From contig CALSFV010000223.1 of assembly GCA_943737045.1 (NCBI GenBank), positions 496,001 through 560,000 on the forward strand: a stretch of 64,000 nt of DNA, in the 5' to 3' direction. The position numbers and the translations under genes are program-made. Each line of letters opens with the position of its first letter. Position 1 is the first letter of the stretch. Under the pieces are notes generated by a model, which did no database searches, had not been told where the DNA came from, and saw only the letters and a list, made by a program, of their open reading frames with translations. Origin of the DNA: Parapristionchus giblindavisi. Lineage: Eukaryota > Nematoda > Chromadorea > Rhabditida > Diplogasteridae. Below are positions 52,633 to 64,000 of this stretch, one piece after another.

Positions 52633-55248
52633 TCTCACAATCCAGGGATCTAGCCACTATATACGTCATTCTATTGCAAAAAATTACAATATAATTGAAA
52701 ATTGCGCCGAAAATGTATTGATGTGATCAATGGATGAAGTATGGATCAGGAGTTCACCCCGTAAACAACAAGGCTCCTCACAGAGGACGATTTCCAGATG
52801 ACTAATCAATCAATATTCCTACACCTACAGTAGTACTCACCGGTAGTATCCATTATTGATTCGTTCGATGATGGTCTGAATATCGATCGGGTAGGCGACG
52901 CATGCCGGATAGTCCGGGTAGTCGTCAATGTTGACGGGCGTCGCGAAAATCTGAATTTAATTATTTAATTAAATTCACCTAAACTATCAAATTAAATCAA
53001 AACTACTAAACATCAATTATCGATACGTTTTATAGCAATTTTAACTCATTTGTTGCACCCAAAATCAATCAATAAAAATACCGAATCAATTAATACAACC
53101 ACCCTACCATAACGGTTTCCAGCTCGGACAGCGCATGCAAGCACTCGGCAAGACGCTGTCTGGTGCGTTCGCCCTCCTCATCCCCTTCGGGCCAATCACC
53201 GGGGCACGTCGGCAATCTGGCCAGCATTCTCTCGTCGTCTTCCGTCACAGATTGATCTGAGAGAAAGATCAAAGATCAAAGTTCAAAGTTCAAGTTGCTG
53301 CACTTCAATAATCAAAAGATCAAAGATCAAGGTGTTGCACTTTAATAATCTAAAGATCAAAGATCAAAGATCAAAACGTACTCGATCGTCGATCATCCCT
53401 CTTCATGATGTCCCAGGGCGAGAAGGGTTCGTCTTCGCCTGTGTCCCAGCGGATTGTCAACCGCTGCCAGTTCGAGGTACTGTAACAAGTGATCTTTGAT
53501 CTTTCGTCTGTTGTAATTATACGAAAGCTTTCCGGTTTCGAGACACTTCTGGATGTTATGCTTGAATAACTTTCAAAAAAAAATTTAAAATGACTACACT
53601 GCAATCAAGTAAAGACGCTCGATGAGCAAGGCGATTGCGCGTTTCATGAAACATTCAGGTAAATAACATCCGGATAACGATGCTTTCTAAGCGGTGAAAG
53701 TGCATTATAAAGGTCACAATTGGGGACAACTTCAGAACACTGGTGGACCAGTCAAAAAGTATAGTATAAAATTCCGGAATAAGTGGCCTATTCCCTCTTG
53801 TTTATTTTATTTTTTGCCACACCTAAAATTTTCAAATTTGAGCAACTGTCCCCATTTTTGCCCACTGCTACTACCCATCACTGATATGAATAAACAATGA
53901 ACAAGGGAGTTGCGAGGCAGCGGTGTGCTATCGATGTAGGTAACGATAAGAGCAAATTAATCGATAATCAATACTCTCGCCACCGTACTTGTCTCCACCA
54001 TTGTCGCTGTCTCTTGTCTCCTCGTTCACCGTGCCCAGATACCATTGGCCATCGATCGCCGACATGATCTGATCGCCCGTTTGGAAGTCTGCAACGATCA
54101 ATAGATACGGTATACGGTATAGATCGAATGGATGATCGATTGAAAAGAGTTACGTTATTGTAAGATCCATTTGGATTAAGGTATAATGGATACGAATTAT
54201 GGAATTGATTACGATAGACTGAACAGGATTGTAAATCGAGAAATGGATGATAGTCAATTGTAATCTACTCAAGTTCAAAGATCAAAGATCACTCACTCGC
54301 ATTCACACTCTCCTCGTAGATCGCCTTTGGAATGATGAAGTCGGCGACGTTATCAATGTCATGGTACCTGAAATATTCAAAAATATTAACAACATTAATA
54401 TCACTCAATCACGGAATATGAAGATGGAATTCATGGAAAACGAACTTATCCAAGATAGACGTTCCCCTTGTATGGGATTTCACAATCAGAACGTCGCTTA
54501 TTCACAACAACAAAAAAACCAGTAACCTGACTCCAAAAGCAACAAGGGCTACGGTGGCCCAATTCCATCCAGGACCCCAAACCAATCAATAAATCGATAA
54601 ACGTACGAGACAATCCACGAGTCGCCCGTCCTTCGACCTTGCGCGTCCGTTCTGCTCAATTTCAGCTGCGTCATGCGATACGGTCGCATAATGTACCGTA
54701 TGTCGTCAACTATCGCGTGTACCTCCTCGCCAAACTTGGACCTGCAACGGCGGCAGATAAAACGGCTCCGCCCACTCTTTCAACGACCGCCAAACCCGTC
54801 TGGCCTTCGCCGCGCTCTTCCCCTCACTTACTGCGGCAGCATCTTCCTCGTGACCCTGTACAGGTCGATGTTCTCGACGGCCTGCGCGAACGTCTCGTGA
54901 CCCTTCCTGATGTATACGATTGCATCGCCGAGCTGTAATAAAAACAAACAGTGGATAAAAGAGTAGGCTTAGGGAAAATACAAGGCACCCTCCATGGACA
55001 TGAGTCTAGGATTTTGCGGGACCTGACAAATGGTTCTTGGTACACATTTGAAGCGCGAACTCAACGTGCACAATGCAACCATACATTTTCGGAGCCCTCG
55101 CAGGATTTAATTTATATAGTGGGTCGATTTTTCGGAAAAGAAATACCAGATCGTACCTGGGCAATGTACGGGAAACGTTGGCCTTTCACCTGACGCATCC
55201 ACACCGGGAACGATCGCTGCCGGTCCGCTGAAGAGAACGAACAATCGA

Positions 55249-55376
55249 TTATCATTAATCAATCGATAATCATTAATCAATCGATAATCATTAATCAATC
55301 GATTATCATTAATCAATCGATAATCATTAATCAATCGATAATCATTAATCAATCGATAATCATTAATCAATCGATA
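55249..55376. repeat. 18-bp minisatellite, about 7 units
   Basis: Tandem ATTAATCAATCGATAATC units in an intron of copy 2, absent from copy 1 (32262-32290). Because 18 is a multiple of three one frame stays open as a repeated RLINDY-like hexapeptide; this is not a gene. Confidence 0.9.
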
Positions 55377-55565
55377 TTCACTAAACTCCGTCCTGTCTAC
55401 TGTTGTTCTATGCAAGTGAAAATGAAAAGATTCATGGATTGGAGCGAGTGGGTGGAGACTTGGGTTGTAATGTATGCACGATCTTTACACAGATCTATGA
55501 ATATGATAAAGCATCGATTGAAAATCTCGGGTCTTACTAAAAGGTCACTCTTGTACAACCTTTGC

Positions 55566-55890
55566 CTTTCTTCATAAAAGTCACATTACGAGATAATTTG
55601 AAAGTCTCCGCTCTGGCAACGCTCTCGCGCTTTCTTTGTCTACGACAGCTCCGGTATTTTGCCACTTAAAGTCTACTTAAACTACGTCACAGACTTTAAG
55701 TAGACTTTAAGTAAACTTTAAGTGAAAGAACATTTGACGAAATGCATTACAGTATACCACACCACTTTAAGTAGACTTACGTCTCTCTTTAAGTTTACTT
55801 AAAGTCTACTTAAAGTGGGAAAGTTTAAGTAGACTTTAAGTGGCAAAATACCAGAGAGTGTGTTTCCAGAGCGGAGAGTAAAATTAACTG
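55566..55890. mobile_element. MITE family A split by family C
   Basis: Left arm TCTCCGCTCTGGCAACGCTC and right arm GTGTTTCCAGAGCGGAGAG are separated by a family-C element inserted near the loop at TTGTCTACGA. Confidence 0.75.
55650..55855. mobile_element. Family C element nested in family A
   Basis: CTCCGGTATTTTGCCACTTA to GGCAAAATACCAGAG; about 95% similar to 7582-7795 in reverse orientation, including the ATGCATTACAGTATACCACA centre. Confidence 0.85.
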
Positions 55891-56234
55891 AACTAAGATT
55901 ATACGACCACGTTTTGTTCCCCCCCCCCCACCAAAAAAAAACTATATTAATGCAGAGTTTCATTAATCAATCTACAGTATGCGAGGAGTAATAAAAATCG
56001 GTCGATCGATCTACCAATCACTACAGTAACTAATTTAGTTCAACAAATGTTTTTTCACATTATACTTTTATTGATTATACTATTTTAATTGCATTAAAAT
56101 AAATTATTAAATTAATTATTTTAATTTAATTAAAGTATACCTACCCAATTCCCTCCGTGCTCTGGGAGGAGCCGGCCGAGCCAGTTCCTCGTCGTTCATC
56201 GCGCCTTCCTCGCGTCCGTCTCCATCAGCCGACT

Positions 56235-56581
56235 CACGGCGGTTCAATGATAGTAATTAAGAAGCTCCCACAGGAATCGCAAACTGAGTATTGAAATTGC
56301 ACTAGGCATTAGGTCCTCCCAGCGCGAAGTTGAGATACGATACTAATGGGCGTGTTGCTGCGGCTGCTCGCCACACGAACACTTCTGACTAGAGCTATCA
56401 TCGAGTTTTACGAGTCTCGAAATATGATGAGATGGCTTAGTGGCTAGAACTTTTGGGTGGCGATCCGAACCTCGTGGGTTCGAATCCCGCCCTGTGCAAT
56501 TCAGCTTTGCCGATTTTTCGTAGTGCGGGAGGCTTCAAGCCAAAGTTAAATGTAGGGGCTTTCCTCCAATGAACCGCCGTG
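56235..56581. mobile_element. 347-bp TIR element with tRNA-like core, inserted in an exon
   Basis: Perfect 12-bp inverted ends CACGGCGGTTCA/TGAACCGCCGTG flanked by CGACT on both sides. Copy 1 (32440-32455) reads AGCCGACTGTGG with a single CGACT: the empty site. The insertion interrupts a coding exon. It encodes no protein I can see but holds a tRNA-like module. Confidence 0.92.
56428..56500 (+). ncRNA. tRNA-like Pol III module inside the TIR element
   Basis: TGGCTTAGTGGC fits an A box and GGTTCGAATCC is a perfect B box, about 34 bases apart as in a tRNA. The stem under the T arm (CTCGTGG...CCCGCCC) and the anticodon region do not form a convincing tRNA, so it is best seen as a SINE-like promoter head. 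Transcription is inferred only. Confidence 0.6.
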
Positions 56582-56633
56582 CGACTGTGGACTCCGACGA
56601 GATCTTAGAAAACAGGTAAGCATAATGTATTAA

Positions 56634-57068
56634 CAAGGGAACCACTTAACCTTACCCCATTTTTCTCTAATTTTGATATCCTGGCTTAAATCTACATGGA
56701 AAAAGGTTTCTAAAACGTGATGCCAAAAGTGCCACATTCGCGTTTTAAGGCCTTTTTCGGGCCTCTGAAAATGCACTGGATTTGCCCAAAATCAGGCCAA
56801 AAAAATACCAAAAGGCCCAGAAAGCCAAAAATATCAGAGAATAGTTATAAATACACAAAAAGAATTACTATAGAGGACCAAAAAGACCCAAAAATGTCCA
56901 AACAGTTCCAAAAAAACCGAAAAAACGTTCTTTTCAGAGGCCCGAAAAAGGCCTTAAAACGCGAATGTGGAACTTTTGGCATGACTTTTTAGAAACCTTT
57001 TTCCATGTAGATTTACGACAGGATATCTAAATTAGACGAAAATGGGTTAAGGTTAAGTGGTTCCCTTG
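56634..57068. mobile_element. PIF/Harbinger-like foldback, TAA duplication
   Basis: Ends CAAGGGAACCACTTAACCTT and complement; TAA on both sides; copy 1 (32490-32500) is the empty site. Inner arms contain AGTGCCACATTCGCGTTTTA and complement. Confidence 0.88.
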
Positions 57069-57527
57069 TAAGGTCTTCGGAATGTCTAGACACAGTGAAA
57101 CACGAAATCAACAGGCGCTGTCGTCCCGGTCACGGAGTCACTGGGATTGTCGCGCTAGTTTGCCGCAAGAATCAACAACGAAGCTGCCCGTAAAATCATT
57201 TTAAAAAATAGTTCCGTTGTAACGCCATTTCTAAAAGAGCGAGCAATCGTTTCAAAGCATTTTACGTGCAGCTTGGTTCGTTGTTGATGCTTGTGGTGTA
57301 TTTCGCAGTTCCCTCACAGTTTATTTTTATATAGTGGGACAATCCTCGCAGTGCGAGGATACGGAAATGTATGGTGTATAGAGAAAAAGCAAACTCAGAA
57401 AAGAGAAGGTGATTTCATGTTGCCTATTGCTGCTAAACTGCTCGCGATTGCAAAAATAGTGTTGACACTATTAATGACACCCTAAACAACAGCAATAAAT
57501 AAATAGAGTAATAGCTCGCCAAATTCA

Positions 57528-57695
57528 TACATTTTCGGTGCCCTAGGCCGTTTAGTTTTATATAGTGGATCCATTTTCGAAATAGAGTGGGTAGATTTAG
57601 AAAATTCGCTTAAAAATCGACATGTTAGCTTCGTTTCGCATCAAGTGTCCAAAAATGGGCCAAAATGGGTCAATCCTCGCATTGCGAGGGTATGG
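57528..57695. mobile_element. Family F MITE, truncated right end
   Basis: CATACATTTTCGGTGCCCTA then TATATAGTGGATCCAT; ends GAGGGTATGGAAATTTG. A fragment of the same family is at 57296-57372, and another at 55080-55136. Confidence 0.65.
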
Positions 57696-58301
57696 AAATT
57701 TGAAGGTGATTTCATGTTGCCTATTGCTGCCAAATTGCTCGTGATTGCAAAAATGATAATAATACTGCTTAAGGCACAACACCCCAAACAACAAAAATAA
57801 ATAAGCAGAATACGCATAGAGAAAAAGTGTAATCCTCAGCATATAAGACCTGTGAAGTGTTGCATATATTTAACACTTTTTAGGTGTTAAAATAGCTCAA
57901 AGAGTGTTAAATATAACACATCACAGGTCTTATGTGCTGTGGGTTACACCCCTTTTCCCTGAGTGTAATTGCTCGCCAAAATCTCCCCACCTCCTCCTGC
58001 TCTTGGTCGTTCGCTCCCTCCTCCTGGAAGAGGGTCCGGGCATCGACGTCGACGGCACCGTATCGTCCATCATATCGATCGTGAGATCGTTGCCAAAATC
58101 GTCGTCTTCCTGCATATATTATCGATTGATTGATTGGCCACCGTAGTCAATGGTATCGATTGATTGGCCACCGTAGTAACTGTAATCGATTGAATGGCTA
58201 CCGTAGTCAACGTGTACAAAGAACTCATCAATATAGGTCAAATATCTACGTTACATATTTGCAAAATGCGGTCAAGCCATAAACTTTCACTCATTGACTA
58301 A

Positions 58302-58718
58302 CAAGGGAAGTCTTTTTAGTCTCAGTGAGACTTTTGAATAAGAGTATTTTTCCTCGATAGGTATAGGTTAAATATGCTGGGAGCCAAACATTTAGCTGCT
58401 GCCATGCACTTTCAGATTTTTTATAATTTATTTTAATTTTGTGAAAATGCAATTTTCAAGTGCGGATGCATTATTTTTGACGCCGCTAAGTTTTCACGGC
58501 TCTTTCAGGGGCTCGTTATTTCATATACTGCTTGTCGTCCACGTTTTGTGATTTTTTCAACATTTTTTTAAAAAATATACAAAATTAAAATTAATTATAT
58601 AAAATCTGAAAGTGCATGGCAGCAGCTAATTTTTTGGCTCCTATCATATTTTTCCTATACCTGCCCTGGAAAATGCTCTTCTTCAAAAGTCTCACTGAGA
58701 CTAAAAAGACTTCCCTTG
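58302..58718. mobile_element. PIF/Harbinger-like foldback, TAA duplication, second type
   Basis: Ends CAAGGGAAGTCTTTTTAGTC and complement, TAA on both sides, absent from copy 1 (33270). Shares only the terminal CAAGGGAA with 56634-57068. Confidence 0.88.
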
Positions 58719-58800
58719 TAAGCGTGCTGACTGCACATATGTGAACAATGAGAAACACTAATTCAACAGGGGGTTGGTAATACCCTATGGGATAAATTAG

Positions 58801-58910
58801 CCATAGGTCGAATAGATAAGTTACAGATTTGCAAAATTCGGTGAGGTTTTCACAAAAATCCCAAAATGCGGTCAAGCTTCGTAGTTTGCAACGTACTTTT
58901 CGACCTATGC
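58801..58910. mobile_element. Family D MITE, uninterrupted host of 33599-33757
   Basis: CATAGGTCGAATAGATAAG to GTACTTTTCGACCTATG. Orthologous to the split copy 33589-33862. Confidence 0.85.
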
Positions 58911-59661
58911 TCATCAATAACCTCTCACTAATTCCATGACTTCCCATACAATGTTCCAATCGGATATACATTACTCCCCATCTACAGCAACCATAATCTA
59001 CAGTACCCACGCCACAATCACATACAGTACCCCCACTACCGTACACTCGCGGATCAACATCTTATACAGTAATCACATAAAGTACCGTACCTCAACCCTC
59101 CTGCGCCTCCTCCGCTCCGATCTACTGTGCTGGCTACTCTCATCTTCCTCCTCGTCATCATCCACAATACGCACTCCACCTTCCTCTACCTCTTCCTCCT
59201 CCTCTTCTTCTTCACCTTCTCTCCTCCTCCTTCGCTGTCTCCGACTAGTGCTTGTCTGGCTCTGCTGCTGCAAAAAGTATATATAAATAAAATCAGTTCG
59301 CAATCGGCCACTATCGTTTCCCTATGTGACAAAAAAGACCAGAGCTTATTTATCTCTTCTGCACCGTGTTTTCTGGCAAAACGCATAAATTATTATTATT
59401 AGAAACCGTAATAAAACCAGTTCGCGATCGACCATTACAGTGCGAATACCGTACATACCTGTTCTCGTCGTTCCCGCTCCCGCTCGCGTCTACCCTCTCC
59501 GATCTCGTAGTCCTCGTCGTCGGAGTCCGAGTCGTCCCAGCCGGACACCTCCGACGCGTCAGCCGCGTCTGCAACCGCGTCTCCGCTTCCGGCGCCGACT
59601 CCAGGCGAATCAAAGTAGTCGCGGCTGTCTTCGTCGTCGAGCGCCAGCAGATCGCCCGCAA

Positions 59662-60409
59662 CTGAAACGGTGAATTAAAAAGAATGAGACAAAAGGAAAG
59701 ACAAAAATGGATGCCTCAGTAGGATTACCCAACAACTTTTTAATTATAATTTTTAACAAGGGAATAAGAAAATAAAAAATATTTTCAAGGTAAAAGAGTA
59801 AAAAATTGATTGAGAGTTCGTTACGCTAATACTAATACTAAAAAAAAAGGTAAAGGTAGTTCCGTCTTCAACGTATTTTTCAACGTGCGGAACATGCGCA
59901 GGCTTCGTTTCATCGGGGTGCACGCATCACATAGCATATAACGGTCAGGGTATACTAATACTATATGAACGTAAAGGTACAATATAGTTCAAGATGAGAT
60001 CATGGCTATGAAGGAACTACCCCATATGTGACCATGGTATCCTATACATGGTGCGCTTCACCCTTTTCTTGCTAGATTGGCAGATAATAAAAATGGATAA
60101 GAGTGTACATCCAGGTGATCAGCCAAATTTTAAAAATAATAATAATAATAATTATTATTATTATTATCATTAAGGAAGTGCGATGATCAATTATAATCCA
60201 CTCTTTGATCACTATTCTTCTAGTAAAATACCATGAACAAAACACGTCGGAGAACTAGGTGAATGCGTGTTTCATAAAGTAATCGTATACAAGCATTTTT
60301 GTTGCTTCCATTAGATCTGATGAGCACATAACACCACAAACACTACACAGCAATCTACTGTATCCATCTACATTACCCGCGCACAGCATAACCGAAAACT
60401 ACCGTATAC
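59662..60409. other. Intron of copy 2, no gene seen
   Basis: AT-rich intron corresponding to 34794-35120 but about twice as long. Includes a short AAT/ATT microsatellite at 60137-60172; nothing coding recognised. Confidence 0.5.
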
Positions 60410-60521
60410 CTGGACTGCTGTCCGGCACGTGGCGACGCGTCGACGAAGCGTTGTTGCGGTAGCCGTGCGGACGGAACTCCTGCGAGACAAACGAATGGAA
60501 TAACAATAATATTTTATTTAA

Positions 60522-60593
<72 letters not shown>

Positions 60594-60595
60594 CC
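60522..60595. repeat. (AAT)n microsatellite
   Basis: About 24 AAT units in the intron that also carries an AAT/ATT tract in copy 1 (35236-35280). The tract reaches the splice donor side of the 60599-60663 exon. Confidence 0.95.
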
Positions 60596-60849
60596 CACCT
60601 GTCTGAACTGATTAGCGGCAGCTAGAGCAGCCGCTGAGGTCGGTCGACTGGCCCGAGCACGAGCTGAAACAGTATCATTATTATTAGTAGTATTATTATT
60701 ATTATTTTCATATTTCAAACGAGCATCAAGTATGCAAAGTTTGTGAATAGAAAAGCAGAGAACACTCTCCCCGCTCTACACAGTCTCTCGCTCCTTTTTC
60801 TTTCTTTTCCAGACTTTAGAACAGCCCATTTTAATCGAAAACCCTGGGA

Positions 60850-60928
60850 CAATTTTACTCTCCGCTCTGACCACGCTCTCTCGTTGATAAAGAAAGCGAG
60901 AGAGCGTTGTCAGAGCGGAGAATGTATC
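60850..60928. mobile_element. MITE family A, copy 2 position
   Basis: CTCTCCGCTCTGACCACGCT and complement GTTGTCAGAGCGGAGA; orthologous to 35547-35650, so older than the duplication. Confidence 0.75.
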
Positions 60929-60993
60929 AAGCATACCCTTCTTCTGCTGAATGGGCACCTCCGGCAGCGCGACCTCGGGTATCGTCACAACCT

Positions 60994-61399
<406 letters not shown>

Positions 61400-61591
61400 T
61401 AACGCCCAATTGAAGGAGTAAATTAAAATTGATAAATATTCATTATTATTATTGTTGTGCACCTAGATACGACGACTACAGTAATGATATTAGTCATACT
61501 ACCGTACCTTGACTTCATATTGATCGAGCGCCCGCATAATGTCCCGATCCAGCCAGGCACACTCCAGCGACGCGTCCGATTCAATGTGCTC

Positions 61592-62755
61592 CTGAATTAT
61601 AGATATATAAAATATAATTTAAAATATAGAATATTCAATGATGTTTTAATCAATACAAACTGGCCCCTATTATCGCAATAAAACAATGGAAAATGATTTA
61701 TTAAAGTCGAAAAACACTCAAAACAAGACCAGGCTTCGCAGTTTGTAACGCACTTTCGCACCCCTACTTCCCACGCATTCCTGCATCACAGTCACATCCA
61801 CTTTTTCGCTCACTCATTGTCAAGGCAGCCCTCTTTAGGTGCGCGCTTTCCACCCGGCGGATTCACGTCCAACCTCATCCTTATAAAAGCCTTATCGCAC
61901 CAACCACGATAGTTTGTTCTTGATTACTAAGTCGCACCAATATTTGTAAAAAAGAATTGACTTTGATACTCTGCCGCGCGATACTCTGAGATAGCCCACA
62001 TGACATGACGTTTTCACGTCATTTCCTTTGGCTTCCAGGAAAAATAAAATTATATACATTTAAAAAACGGTAAAACCCTCCCAAAAATTTTTTTTGGATA
62101 GGAGTGTCTTTATCAAGCTCGCAATTTGCGCGGTGTATGAAGAACTTTTGTAATTCTATAATGCCCAAATCGTTCACTCACCGCGCCCCTCTTCTTGGTA
62201 TGCTCTTCCCACCCGGTGGATTCCCGTTCAACATCATCCTTATAAAAATCCAATAAATACCCACCACGATGCTTTCTATATGTGCGCTAGGCTCCACTAC
62301 TACCCACCACAGGTCGAATAGCTACGCTATAGCTTTTAAAAATGCGGCCAGGTTAAAAAAAAAACATGCGAAAATGCGGCCAGGCTTCGCAGTTTGTAGC
62401 GCACCTATACTTCCCACCAGGCACATTCCTGCCTCACGGTCTCATTACATACCCAAATCGTTCACTCACGTCCCCCTATTCAGGTGTTCAACTTACCACT
62501 CGGTGAACTCAAGTTCAGCCTCATCGTTATAAACGCCCAATCGCAGCAACCAGGATCGATTGGAGACCGCTTATATAATAGGTAGCAATACTTCCCACCG
62601 GGCGCATTCCTGTCTCACCGTCTCATCGAATTCCCTCGAAATCGCTCACTCACCGCGCCCGCCTTCAGGTGGTCCTTTCTCACCCGGTGGATTCACGTTC
62701 AATCTCATCCTTATAACCCTCCAATCGCATTAACTCCGATAGTCTGCAAGCCGCG
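61592..62755. other. Intronic remnant rich in a degenerate repeat
   Basis: Matches 36430-38300. It has repeated phrases such as CACCCGG(C/T)GGATTCACGTTC, CAACCTCATCCTTATAA and CGCTCACTCACCGCGCCC about every 150-250 bp, a diverged tandem satellite shared with copy 1. No exon recognised. Confidence 0.6.
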
Positions 62756-62805
62756 CATGAATTCCGTCCAGGACCCCAAATCAATCAATAAATCGATAAA
62801 CGTAC

Positions 62806-63232
62806 GAGACAATCCACGAGTCGCCCGTCCTTCGACCTTGCGCGTCCGTTCGACTCAGTTTCAGCTGCGTCATGCGATACGGTCGCATAATGTACCGTAT
62901 ATCATCGACTATCGCGTGCACCTCCTCGCCAAACGTGGACCTGCAACGGCGGCAGATAAAACGGCTCCGCCCACTCTTTCAACGACCACCAAACCCGTCT
63001 GGCCTTCGCCGCACTCCTCCCCTCACTTACTGCGGCAGCATCTTCCTCGTGACCCTGTACAGATCGATGTTCTCGACGGCCTACACGAACTTCTCGAGAC
63101 CTTCCTATAATAATAATAATAATATTTATACGTATTCATGAATAAACAGTGAAACGTGTGATAGAAGAAAAAGAACGAAATGAATTGATAAACGAAAATG
63201 ATGATCCTGATGTATACGATGGCGTCGCCGAG
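62806..63232 (-). pseudogene. Third fragment of the BRWD-type gene (two Tudor-region exons)
   Basis: Exon 62806-62940 matches the FGEEVHAIVDDIRYIM exon with Lys-to-Thr near its start. Exon 63031-63232 matches LGDAIVYIR but carries a 102-bp AT-rich insert at 63107-63208, a one-base deletion and a TAG where the other copies have CAG. Clearly decayed. Sequence similar to the introns of copy 1 continues to about 63640. Confidence 0.85.
63107..63208. mobile_element. 102-bp insert inside an exon of the third fragment
   Basis: Absent at 31621 and 54905. The insert begins with an AAT microsatellite and ends GATGATCCT; TCCT is present on both sides, suggesting a 4-bp target duplication or a slip. Its length is a multiple of three but it contains no meaningful coding. 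Confidence 0.65.
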
Positions 63233-63268
63233 CTGTAACAAAACGAACAGTGGATAAAATCATAGCTT

Positions 63269-63452
63269 CAGCTGTGGTATTTCCAAACTTGAAGTGTACT
63301 TACACTTTCACTTTAAGTAGACTTGTAAGTCTACTTAAAGTGAGACGCAAGTCAACTTAAAGAGAAAAAGTGACGTCACTCACTTGAAGTAGACTTAAAA
63401 TCAAGTCAGTGACGTATTTTAAATGGACTTTAAGTTTTGAAATATCAGAGAG
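63269..63452. mobile_element. Family C element, diverged
   Basis: Close relative of 31686-31893 at the equivalent intron position of the third fragment, so it was duplicated with it. Confidence 0.7.
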
Positions 63453-63825
63453 AGAACATGGGGGTCCCTTGTATCTAGCGAAAATACAAGGCACCCCCAT
63501 GGATTCTGAATCTATGATCTTGCGGGACCCGACGCATGGTTCTTGATCCACATTTGATGCGCGACCTTAACAAATGCGAACAATGCAACGCAAAATTACG
63601 TTACAATCTATCACAGCGTTTCAGCCCTGCGGGGAGAGCGGAAATAGAATTTTTGGCAAGATGCCAATAATGCACATCAACTGAGGGGGCGGAGTCTCTC
63701 TCCTCCGCGCCCTTGCATGCGTCGCGTGTCTCTAACTGTCTGCAGTCTCTCTCGCCTCTCTTTGTCTCTCTTTTTCTCTCGTCGCCTCGCTAAATTCCGC
63801 TCTCGAAACGCTGTGTCTATAAGGT

Positions 63826-63924
63826 GGTGTTACATTTTCAAAACGTGCGCACGCCGTACCCCCCTCCGCCGCGTCTTCGTCTTTACGGCGTGCGCACGTT
63901 TTGAAAAAAATGTAGCACCGCCTA
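63826..63924. mobile_element. Hairpin MITE (ACATTTTCAAAACGTGCGCA)
   Basis: AAAACGTGCGCACGCCGTA and its complement TACGGCGTGCGCACGTTTT enclose a 25-base loop; outer GGTGTTACATTTT pairs with the AAATGTAGCACC end imperfectly. Confidence 0.8.
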
Positions 63925-64000
63925 AGGCCTGACCGCATTAAAAAAATGCTGAAAAAAATGTTTGTTGAAAACGTTTTTTTTGCTGATCATTTTGAGAATC

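Noticed and set aside
55249..55376. Regular direct repeats that might suggest CRISPR
   Set aside because: Units are contiguous with no unique spacers, and the DNA is eukaryotic.
55107..55415. Open frame with a repeated DYRLIN hexapeptide
   Set aside because: Product of an 18-bp minisatellite in an intron of copy 2; absent in copy 1.
63717..63938. Arg-rich open frames near the right edge
   Set aside because: They cover a hairpin MITE and a CT-rich stretch, with frames open on both strands through the palindrome.

Overview
This is eukaryotic DNA from a nematode. The best evidence is a multi-exon cuticle collagen whose N-terminal region (membrane anchor, conserved Trp, RERR cleavage site) precedes short Gly-X-Y blocks flanked by cysteine pairs. 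A tandem-repeat galectin, spliceosomal introns, tRNA genes with internal Pol III boxes and a very dense load of small palindromic DNA transposons agree with this. The species cannot be named from sequence alone; a rhabditid-type nematode is my inference.

Layout. 1-11,200 (+ strand): a cuticle collagen (617-3893, 7 exons, about 318 aa) and a two-domain galectin (5700-11132, 10 exons, about 322 aa). 11,500-24,000: no protein gene seen; it holds tRNA-Glu(CTC), three copies of a tRNA-Thr(AGT)/tRNA-Arg(ACG) pair, tRNA fragments, and many palindromic elements including foldbacks of about 1.2 kb and 2 kb. 24,100-50,566 (- strand): one large gene of about 40 exons that I identify as a BRWD/PHIP-type protein (LisH-like start, WD40 repeats, acidic linker, Tudor-like region, bromodomains). 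51,680-63,240 (- strand): a second, truncated copy of the middle of that gene, followed by a third fragment of two exons.

The main biology is genome remodelling inside one gene. The middle of the BRWD-type gene has been duplicated upstream of its own start. Each copy is damaged in a different exon by a different small transposon. In the full-length copy, exons expected from the family are also missing from the WD40 and second bromodomain regions, exactly where introns are packed with transposons. Paired copies give empty/occupied sites, so target-site duplications can be read directly: 8 bp for several hAT-like MITE families, TTA/TAA for PIF/Harbinger-like ones, TA for Tc1/mariner-like ones, TTAA for 2-kb foldbacks, and 5 bp for a terminal-inverted-repeat element that carries a tRNA-like Pol III promoter.

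Exon coordinates were derived by hand from reading frame, splice consensus and phase; most fit exactly, but a few may be off by 1-2 bases.
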